In this document: in pieces, positions 18,409-25,128 of the stretch
How positions within the stretch are numbered: the stretch's first letter is position 1
Layout: each line of letters begins with the position of its first letter
From: Bacteroidales bacterium
GTDB lineage: Bacteria; Bacteroidota; Bacteroidia; Bacteroidales; UBA932
DNA length: 64,000 nt
Direction: 5' to 3'
Assembly: GCA_017625725.1 (NCBI GenBank)
Contig: JAGAKH010000023.1
Span: 1-64,000 of the forward strand
Notes under the pieces: generated by a model
What the model was told of the DNA's origin: nothing
Databases searched by the model: none
The model's input: the letters and a program-made list of their open reading frames with translations, nothing else
Program-made: the position numbers and the translations under genes

Positions 18409-19338
18409 ATGAAAAAGATTATCTATTTTTGTCTTGCTGCGGCAGCAATGATTATCGCCTCTTGTGCTCAGCAGCCACAGTATGCCAACAGGGCTGAGAA
18501 GATCCTGGCAGAAATCAATGATCCGAATTCTGATTATGTGGTTGTCATCTCCCATCGTGGAGACTGGAGAAACTATCCGGAGAACTCCATACCGGCTATT
18601 GAGTCGGTCATACGTATGGGAGTAGATATGATGGAACTGGATGTGAAGATGACCAAGGACAGTGTCCTTGTCCTCATGCATGACAAGACCATCGACAGAA
18701 TGACGAACGGAAAGGGAAAAGTATCCGATATAACCTATGATTCCCTTATGACATTCAGGATGAAGAGGGCTCATAATGTGGCAACGGACTCATTGAGGGT
18801 ACCGACTCTTCGCGAGGCCCTTCTGTGCTGTAAGGACAGGATTCTTGTAAATGTGGACCACGCATATCCTTATTATGATGAAATTGTAAAGCTTACAGAA
18901 GAACTGGGAGTCACCGGTCAGGTGCTGATGAAGGGCAAAAGCGGGCTCGATAAGGTCAGCGAAGATATGTCAAAACATGAGAACAACCTTCTTTACATGC
19001 CGGTTATCGACATCAACAAGCCTAAGGGACAGACTCTTTTTGCTGAATATCTTGAAAGAGGAGTTGTACCAATGGCCTTCGAGGTATGCTGGCAGAAGCC
19101 GGGAGAAGAAATCGACAACTGTGTAAAGGAGATACACAGGATGGGCTCCAAGCTTTGGGTAAATACATTTTGGCCATCTGTGTGCGGAGGATTTGGAAAC
19201 GATGATGATGCTGCTCTTGAAGCTGCTTCTGCTGCAGACGTATATGAACAGTACATCAATATGGGGGCAACGATGATCCAGACCGACCGTCCGGAAATGC
19301 TCCTTGAATATCTGCGTTCGATCGGACGTCATGACTGA
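18409..19338 (+). CDS. Glycerophosphodiester phosphodiesterase family lipoprotein
   Basis: This enzyme belongs to the GDPD TIM-barrel family, which splits glycerophosphodiesters into sn-glycerol 3-phosphate and an alcohol. A lipobox cysteine at residue 19 places it in the envelope. The family signatures are all present: HRGDW (His49, Arg50) with PENS, the metal-binding Glu76 and Asp78 in MELDVKM, and the second histidine in MHDKT (His91). The 309-residue length fits. It starts 31 nt after a terminator and is followed 18 nt later by an organophosphate transporter, which makes a coherent release-and-import pair. No clear promoter of the TAnnTTTG type is seen in the short gap, so read-through past the terminator is possible. 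Confidence 0.92.
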   Translation: MKKIIYFCLAAAAMIIASCAQQPQYANRAEKILAEINDPNSDYVVVISHRGDWRNYPENSIPAIESVIRMGVDMMELDVKMTKDSVLVLMHDKTIDRMTNGKGKVSDITYDSLMTFRMKRAHNVATDSLRVPTLREALLCCKDRILVNVDHAYPYYDEIVKLTEELGVTGQVLMKGKSGLDKVSEDMSKHENNLLYMPVIDINKPKGQTLFAEYLERGVVPMAFEVCWQKPGEEIDNCVKEIHRMGSKLWVNTFWPSVCGGFGNDDDAALEAASAADVYEQYINMGATMIQTDRPEMLLEYLRSIGRHD

Positions 19339-19356
19339 TACTAATCATTCCACATA

Positions 19357-20784
19357 ATGCTTAACAGGATAATCAATTTCTACCAGGTAAGTGCCCCGTC
19401 TGTGGACAAGGTACCTGAGGGCCAGGCCGACAAGAAGTATAAGAGACTAAGGTTTCAGGCTTTTGTCGCAGCAACATTAGGCTATAGTCTTTATTACGTA
19501 TGCCGTACATCACTAAATGTGATGAAGCAGCCGATAATAGACTCCGGAGCCCTTGATGCCACCCAGTTGGGTGTCATCGGAGCATGTCTTTACTGGACCT
19601 ATGCCGTGGGTAAATTCGTGAACGGTTTTCTTGCCGATTACTGCAACATAAAGAAGTTCATGGCTACAGGACTTGTAATCTCCGCCTTTGCCAACTTCAT
19701 CATGGGTGTGATCGGAATATGGGAAGGAGCTGCGGGAATAACCGGTTCCCTCATGTTTGTGATGTTTGCCATCATGTGGACTCTTAACGGATGGTCTCAG
19801 TCTATGGGTTCCCCTCCGGCCATCATTTCCCTTTCCAGATGGTATCCTCTCCGTATCAGAGGAACCTACTATGGTTTCTTCAGTGCGTCGCATAATTTCG
19901 GAGAAGGTCTTGCATTCATCTTTGTGAGTCTTCTCGTTTCGGCTGCCGGCTGGCAGTGGGGCTTTTTCGGAGCAGCTCTTGCCGGTGCTATCGGTGTGAC
20001 CCTCATCGCCCTCTGGCTTCACGACACCCCGGAAAGCAAGGGACTGTCTCCGGTAGAGGTCCTTGCAGGTGAAAAGACTCAGGAACAGCTTGACCAGGAA
20101 GCTGCCGAGAAAAAGGCAGGTGCAGCAGATGCCGCACTTGAGACAAAACGCATCCAGAGAGCAGTGCTGCGCAATCCGGGAGTCTGGATTCTTGCACTTT
20201 CAAGTGCATTCATGTATATGAGCCGTTATGCCATCAATGAATGGGGAATGTTCTTCCTTCAGAAGACAAAGGGATTCGAGCTCCTCGAAGCCTCTTCAAT
20301 AATAGCGGTGAACACTGTTGCCGGAATCCTAGGTACGGTTTCGGCAGGATGGATCTCGGACACTCTTTTCAAGGGTGACAGAAAATGGCCGGCACTTGCT
20401 GCCGGAGTCATGGAGGCTGTAGCCCTTGCACTCTTCCTTTACGGAGGCGACGGTTGGGTTGTCAATATCGCAGCGATGGCCCTCTTCGGTATCGCCATAG
20501 GCGTACTTATATGCTTTGTCGGAGGACTTATGGCAGTTGATCTTGTTCCAAGAAAAGCGACAGGTTCTGCCCTCGGCATAGTCGGACTGGCTTCATATGC
20601 TGCAGCTGGCCTTATGAATATCATCAGCGGATGGCTTATTGACGGTCAGGCTGTCAGAGATGCGGCCACGGGCGAGATTCTCCAGTATGATTTCACATAT
20701 GTGTCCATATTCTGGATCGGAGCAGCAATAATCTCTTTCCTTCTCCCTATTCTGAACTGGGGCAGGAAAAAGCAGGAAATATAG
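19357..20784 (+). CDS. OPA-family organophosphate:phosphate antiporter (GlpT/UhpC-like MFS)
   Basis: This is an inner-membrane major-facilitator transporter of 475 residues with about 12 hydrophobic segments and a central charged loop (about residues 225-265). The first helix region GYSLYYVCRTSLNVMK matches the OPA subfamily (GlpT, UhpT, UhpC), which exchanges phosphorylated C3 or C6 compounds for phosphate. Position next to a GDPD points to glycerol 3-phosphate as a likely substrate, but hexose phosphates cannot be excluded. It is 18 nt after the GDPD gene and 10 nt before the S1/P1 nuclease gene. A sensor-type role like UhpC is possible, though no two-component system is nearby. Confidence 0.85.
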   Translation: MLNRIINFYQVSAPSVDKVPEGQADKKYKRLRFQAFVAATLGYSLYYVCRTSLNVMKQPIIDSGALDATQLGVIGACLYWTYAVGKFVNGFLADYCNIKKFMATGLVISAFANFIMGVIGIWEGAAGITGSLMFVMFAIMWTLNGWSQSMGSPPAIISLSRWYPLRIRGTYYGFFSASHNFGEGLAFIFVSLLVSAAGWQWGFFGAALAGAIGVTLIALWLHDTPESKGLSPVEVLAGEKTQEQLDQEAAEKKAGAADAALETKRIQRAVLRNPGVWILALSSAFMYMSRYAINEWGMFFLQKTKGFELLEASSIIAVNTVAGILGTVSAGWISDTLFKGDRKWPALAAGVMEAVALALFLYGGDGWVVNIAAMALFGIAIGVLICFVGGLMAVDLVPRKATGSALGIVGLASYAAAGLMNIISGWLIDGQAVRDAATGEILQYDFTYVSIFWIGAAIISFLLPILNWGRKKQEI

Positions 20785-20794
20785 TCTTATAGTC

Positions 20795-21574
20795 ATGAAA
20801 AGAACAATAACTTCAGTGTTCGCTTTTATGATTCTCTGTGCCTCAGCCTTTGGCTGGGGCCGTGAGGGTCATGAGGTGATTGCCAAGATTGCAGAAAGAC
20901 ATCTGGAACCTTCGGCAAAAAAGAAGGTTGAAAAATATCTCGGTAACCGTTCGGTCGTCTATTATGCAAAATGGATGGACGATTACAGACATACGGATGA
21001 GTATAAGTTCACCAGTCCATGGCATGTGGCTTCGGTGGGTAAGGACCTGAAGTATGCCCCTGAAAAGGAAAAAGGAGATGCTGTATACGGTATAAATCAG
21101 GCTATGGAAATCCTTAGGGATTACAGGGAGCATGATGACTCTACTGTCTGCGTAAACATCAAGTATCTCCTGCATCTGGTCGGTGATATGCATTGTCCAG
21201 CCCATATCAAATATGAAGGACGTGACCAGAGTTTCAAGGTAGACTTCGGAGGTGGATACATCAAGCCTCGCAAGGAAATGAACATCCACTCGGTCTGGGA
21301 TATGGCGGCAATCCAGTCATGCCGTATATGGTCAGTAGGAGACTATGCCCAGGAAATTGACCGTCTATCCAGAAAAGAAGTAAAGGAAATCATGTCAGGA
21401 ACTCCTGAAGAGTGGATGTATGACAATGCTGTCCGTTGTCTTGTCCAGTTCGATATGGCTTTTCCCGGCGAAAATATCGCCCAGGACTTTGTAAATGCCG
21501 CCATGCCTCTGATAGAGACTCAGATGCTTTATGCCGGCCTCAGGCTGGCTGCGATCCTGAATTCATTGTTCTGA
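20795..21574 (+). CDS. S1/P1 nuclease-family zinc-dependent phosphodiesterase
   Basis: This exported 259-residue enzyme has a signal peptide ending before Trp21, and mature N-terminal tryptophan (WGREGHEVIA) is itself a zinc ligand in S1/P1 nucleases and zinc phospholipases C. Further ligand motifs are visible: His26, Asp in KWMDDYRH, WHVAS, HLVGDMHCPAH and HSVWD. Family members cleave phosphodiester bonds in single-stranded nucleic acids or phospholipids and often remove 3'-phosphates. As third gene of a GDPD-transporter-nuclease set it supports a phosphate- or phosphodiester-scavenging role in the periplasm. No terminator is seen in the 255-bp gap that follows. Confidence 0.9.
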   Translation: MKRTITSVFAFMILCASAFGWGREGHEVIAKIAERHLEPSAKKKVEKYLGNRSVVYYAKWMDDYRHTDEYKFTSPWHVASVGKDLKYAPEKEKGDAVYGINQAMEILRDYREHDDSTVCVNIKYLLHLVGDMHCPAHIKYEGRDQSFKVDFGGGYIKPRKEMNIHSVWDMAAIQSCRIWSVGDYAQEIDRLSRKEVKEIMSGTPEEWMYDNAVRCLVQFDMAFPGENIAQDFVNAAMPLIETQMLYAGLRLAAILNSLF

Positions 21575-21751
21575 CGGGAACCGTCTCCTCTTTTGGAGGC
21601 AACAAATATCCAAGAGATCAATAGAATAAGGACAAACTTTCGAGACCGAACCATACTCGGGAGTTTTGCAAATATAATAAAAAGGTCAATATGTGATGCG
21701 GGAGAATTTAACTTTGTTACATAATGTTGCTGTTTTGCTTTAAAATTAACG

Positions 21752-21803
21752 CGTTAGGGGCTTGCTTTTCTCGAAATATTAAATAATTTTGTTGTCCCTA
21801 ACG
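21752..21803. promoter_or_regulatory. Perfect 8-bp inverted repeat bracketing the hppA promoter
   Basis: CGTTAGGG at 21752-21759 and its exact complement CCCTAACG at 21796-21803 enclose the -33 and -7 boxes. The left arm is just upstream of -33 and the right arm covers the predicted start of transcription. A second pair, GCTTTTC at 21764-21770 and GAAAAGC at 21804-21810, is interleaved. The left arms lie outside the predicted transcript, so this is more likely a DNA operator or looping site than an RNA hairpin. The regulator is unknown. Confidence 0.45.
21762..21791 (+). promoter_or_regulatory. Bacteroidota-type promoter of the pyrophosphatase gene
   Basis: TTG at 21762-21764, a 19-nt spacer, then TAATTTTG at 21784-21791, an exact match to the TAnnTTTG -7 element used by the primary sigma factor of Bacteroidota. 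The predicted start is near 21798, giving a leader of about 30 nt before the ATG at 21830. Confidence 0.75.
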
Positions 21804-21829
21804 GAAAAGCACATAAACACTATAACATT

Positions 21830-24019
21830 ATGAACAACCTATTCTACCTTGTACCGGCGGCGGCAGTCATAGCACTGTTGTTTGCCTACATTTTCTTCCG
21901 TCAGATGATGAAGGAAAGCGAAGGAACAGCGACAATGAAGCAGATCGCTCAGTTCGTGAGAGAAGGAGCCATGGCTTATCTGAAGCAGCAGTACAAAATC
22001 GTGATCATCGTATTCGTTGTACTTGCTGCTCTTTTTGCAGTATTGGCTTACTTCGGAGTGCAGAACAGCTGGGTGCCTTTCGCATTCCTTACAGGAGGTT
22101 TCTTCTCAGGTCTTGCTGGCTTTGTCGGCATGAAGACAGCTACCTATGCGTCAGCCAGAACAGCCAACGCAGCCCAGAGATCACTTAACTCGGGTCTTAA
22201 GGTCGCTTTCCGAAGCGGTGCCGTGATGGGTCTTACAGTTGTAGGTCTCGGACTTCTTGACATCGCAATCTGGTGGATCATCCTCAATCAGTTCGTTGAC
22301 ATCGAGGGAACACAGAAGCTTGTCTTCATCACCACAACCATGCTTACCTTCGGTATGGGTGCCTCTACACAGGCTCTTTTTGCACGTGTCGGCGGAGGTA
22401 TCTACACAAAGGCAGCCGATGTCGGAGCTGACCTTGTAGGTAAGGTTGAGGCAGGTATTCCTGAGGATGACCCTCGTAACCCAGCTACAATCGCAGACAA
22501 TGTAGGAGATAATGTAGGTGACGTTGCAGGTATGGGTGCAGACCTTTATGAATCATACTGCGGTTCGATCCTCGCAACAATGGCCCTCGGAGCAGCGGCG
22601 TATTCTGCAGTCGGAACAGAGGCTCAGATGAAGGCCATCCTTGCACCAATGATCATTGCAGCAATCGGTGTGGCACTTTCCATCATCGGAATCTTTGTCG
22701 TACGCACCAAGGAAGGAGCAGGCATGCAGCAGCTTCTCAAGTCGCTCAGCCGCGGAACCAATCTCAGCTCCATCCTCATCGCAGCCGCAACATTCGGCAT
22801 CATGTATCTTCTTGGAATGGAGAACTGGTGGGGCTTCTCACTTTCAGTAGTAGTCGGCCTTTTGGCAGGTGTGATCATCGGTCAGGCAACAGAATACTAC
22901 ACTTCTCACTCATATCGTCCGACCCAGAAGCTTGCTGAATCAGCAGAGACAGGCCCTGCAACTGTAATCATTTCCGGTGTAGGTCTCGGTATGCTTTCAA
23001 CAGCAATTCCTGTAGTTACAATTGCAGTAGCCATCCTTCTTGCCTATCTGTGTGCTAACGGTTTCGACCTTTCATTCTCGGCTGACAGCCTCTCTACAGG
23101 TCTTTATGGAATCGGTATCGCAGCAGTCGGAATGCTTTCTACTCTCGGCATCACCCTTGCGACAGACGCATACGGCCCTATCGCCGACAATGCCGGTGGT
23201 AATGCACAGATGAGCGAACTTGACCCTGAGGTACGTAAGCGTACGGATGTCCTTGATGCTCTTGGAAACACAACAGCAGCAACAGGAAAGGGATTTGCAA
23301 TCGGATCGGCAGCCCTCACAGGACTTGCTCTCCTTGCATCCTACATAGAGGAAATCAAGATCGGTCTTGACCATCTTGGAAAGCAGATTACAAATGTAGC
23401 CGGCGATCTGATCAATGCCGCAGATGCAACTATTCCTGATATCATGGCATACTATCATGTAGACCTGATGAATCCGGTTGTTCTCGTAGGTGTATTCATC
23501 GGTGCGATGATGTCATTCCTCTTCTGCGGACTTACAATGAATGCTGTTGGACGTGCTGCACAGAGCATGGTTACAGAAGTTCGCCGTCAGTTCCGTGAAA
23601 TCAAGGGTATCCTCACAAGAGAGGCTACTCCGGACTATGCACGTTGCGTGGAAATCTCAACAAAGGGTGCTCAGCGTGAAATGCTTCTTCCATCTATCAT
23701 CGCCATCATCGTTCCTGTCCTTGTAGGTCTGATTCTCGGCCCTGCAGGTGTCATGGGTCTTCTTATCGGAGGTCTTGGCTCAGGATTCGTTCTCGCAGTA
23801 TTCATGTCCAACTCAGGTGGAGCATGGGACAATGCCAAGAAGTATGTAGAGGAAGGCCACCTCGGCGGCAAGAACTCAGAGGCTCATAAGGCGACAGTTA
23901 CAGGTGACACAGTCGGTGACCCATTCAAGGATACATCAGGACCGTCGCTCAACATCCTCATCAAGCTTATGAGTATGGTGTCCATCGTCATGGCAATGCT
24001 TACAGTAGCGATCCACTAA
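21830..24019 (+). CDS. hppA: Membrane-bound ion-translocating pyrophosphatase, K+-dependent type
   Basis: This integral membrane enzyme hydrolyses pyrophosphate and pumps H+ and/or Na+ across the inner membrane. At 729 residues with about 16 hydrophobic segments it has the normal size. The catalytic signatures are present: the [13 protein letters not shown] stretch, [19 protein letters not shown] and a C-terminal [15 protein letters not shown]. In the GNTTAAT motif the residue at 483 is alanine, which in this family marks K+-dependent enzymes (lysine there marks the K+-independent ones). Na+ versus H+ specificity cannot be settled by eye; Na+ or dual pumps are known in Bacteroides. It is monocistronic, with its own promoter and terminator. 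Confidence 0.96.
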   Translation: MNNLFYLVPAAAVIALLFAYIFFRQMMKESEGTATMKQIAQFVREGAMAYLKQQYKIVIIVFVVLAALFAVLAYFGVQNSWVPFAFLTGGFFSGLAGFVGMKTATYASARTANAAQRSLNSGLKVAFRSGAVMGLTVVGLGLLDIAIWWIILNQFVDIEGTQKLVFITTTMLTFGMGASTQALFARVGGGIYTKAADVGADLVGKVEAGIPEDDPRNPATIADNVGDNVGDVAGMGADLYESYCGSILATMALGAAAYSAVGTEAQMKAILAPMIIAAIGVALSIIGIFVVRTKEGAGMQQLLKSLSRGTNLSSILIAAATFGIMYLLGMENWWGFSLSVVVGLLAGVIIGQATEYYTSHSYRPTQKLAESAETGPATVIISGVGLGMLSTAIPVVTIAVAILLAYLCANGFDLSFSADSLSTGLYGIGIAAVGMLSTLGITLATDAYGPIADNAGGNAQMSELDPEVRKRTDVLDALGNTTAATGKGFAIGSAALTGLALLASYIEEIKIGLDHLGKQITNVAGDLINAADATIPDIMAYYHVDLMNPVVLVGVFIGAMMSFLFCGLTMNAVGRAAQSMVTEVRRQFREIKGILTREATPDYARCVEISTKGAQREMLLPSIIAIIVPVLVGLILGPAGVMGLLIGGLGSGFVLAVFMSNSGGAWDNAKKYVEEGHLGGKNSEAHKATVTGDTVGDPFKDTSGPSLNILIKLMSMVSIVMAMLTVAIH

Positions 24020-24060
24020 TAGAGCAGAATTACAATGACGGAATCATAACCGTCCCCTAT

Positions 24061-24096
24061 AAAGCAAAGCCGACCCAGAAGGGTCGGTTTCGCTTT
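24061..24096. terminator. Rho-independent terminator after hppA
   Basis: CCGACCC and GGGTCGG pair around an AGAA loop, extended on both sides by AAAGC/GCTTT pairing, giving an almost continuous 16-bp stem with two mismatches over 24061-24096. The A-rich left and T-rich right flanks mean it could act in both directions, but no gene reads in from the right. Confidence 0.85.
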
Positions 24097-24194
24097 ATCG
24101 ATTTCTCCACTCGCTTCGCCCGGTCGTAATCGGCTTGCCGCTTGAGCACCAGCGAAAGAAATGACAACCTCTGTCGTGACGTGCGACCACAAAA

Positions 24195-24227
24195 TTTGGA
24201 ATTTATGGGGGGGGCTTAGTATATTTG
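24195..24227 (+). promoter_or_regulatory. Promoter with a G8 homopolymer in its spacer (possible phase-variable switch)
   Basis: TTTG at 24195-24198 and TATATTTG at 24220-24227 form a Bacteroidota promoter with a 21-nt spacer. Eight consecutive G residues (24207-24214) lie inside that spacer. Gain or loss of one or two G by strand slippage would change the spacing, which is known to matter for this promoter class. The ATG of the MORN-TonB gene is 25 nt downstream of the -7 element. Confidence 0.6.
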
Positions 24228-24252
24228 CCTTTCTAAGAAAAATCAAAACACC

Positions 24253-25113
24253 ATGAGATACTTTTTGACCATATTGATGCTATCACTGTCATTGACAGCC
24301 CTCTCACAGACTATAGTCGGTGAAACACCTGATGTACTTCCGGAATTTCAGCCTCATGCTGTCTGTGACACAATCATTATTGAAGAAGGGATACGCTATG
24401 AAGGGCAGTGGCCTGATGGCGAGGGTGTGCTGTATGACATGAACAGAGGACTGTTTTTCGGAGAATTCCGCTCAATGCAGCCTCATGGGGTCTGCACTGC
24501 CTATTTTACAGACGGCGGACGCTATCAGGGCCAGATGCAGGATGGGAAGGAACATGGATATGGTCACTATTTCTCCACTTCGGGAAAAATCTTTGCCGGA
24601 AAATTCGAGGACAACAGGGCCCATGGCATCGATACCCTTTATTATCCCGACGGAAAGGTGTTCATCGGTGTGGTAGTAAGGGGAACACCTAACGGTTATG
24701 GAGAGAAATATGATGCCATCCCAGAAAAGCTTGCAGGCAGAAAACCTGTTTTCCGGGAGCGGAACCTGACAGAGGAGCAGAAGACATGGCTGAAGGAAAA
24801 TCATTTCATAGCCCCTCTTTTCAAGGGACAGAGGCTTTCAAGCCGTGCCTTTACGAAATGGGTGAATTCTCAGCTCAAATATCCCCGTCAGGCAAGTAAA
24901 GACGGGAAACAGAACAAGGTCCATGTGGAGTACTGGCTTGATGAAACAGGCCGTATCACAGACATCACCATCCTTGACAGCGGTGGCCCTCTCTTTGACG
25001 AAGAGGTAAAGAGGGTGCTTAAAAAGGCACCGAAGTGGACTCCTGCATATCGCGGTGGCAAACCGGTCAGATTCCGCCTCCGTCAATGGATATATTTTGC
25101 TATTCCTTATTAG
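24253..25113 (+). CDS. Secreted MORN-repeat protein fused to a TonB C-terminal domain
   Basis: This 286-residue protein has a signal peptide (about 1-19). About five MORN repeats follow between residues 45 and 155 (units such as YEGQWPDGEG, YQGQMQDGKEHGYG and FAGKFEDNRAHG). The C-terminal part (about 195-286) is a TonB-like domain, with FTKWVNSQLKYPRQA and ending in VRFRLRQWIYFAIPY. There is no N-terminal membrane anchor or proline-rich spanner of the kind classical TonB uses for energy transduction, so the TonB fold probably acts as a periplasmic binding module. It has its own promoter, and its stop lies 15 nt from the convergent CHAT gene. Function is unknown. Confidence 0.8.
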   Translation: MRYFLTILMLSLSLTALSQTIVGETPDVLPEFQPHAVCDTIIIEEGIRYEGQWPDGEGVLYDMNRGLFFGEFRSMQPHGVCTAYFTDGGRYQGQMQDGKEHGYGHYFSTSGKIFAGKFEDNRAHGIDTLYYPDGKVFIGVVVRGTPNGYGEKYDAIPEKLAGRKPVFRERNLTEEQKTWLKENHFIAPLFKGQRLSSRAFTKWVNSQLKYPRQASKDGKQNKVHVEYWLDETGRITDITILDSGGPLFDEEVKRVLKKAPKWTPAYRGGKPVRFRLRQWIYFAIPY

Positions 25114-25128
25114 TCTTTCGAAGTACCG

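Noticed and set aside
21660..21690. Minus-strand TATATTTG as an antisense promoter into the S1/P1 nuclease gene
   Set aside because: No TTG or TTTG at a suitable distance; AT-rich matches to TAnnTTTG are expected by chance.
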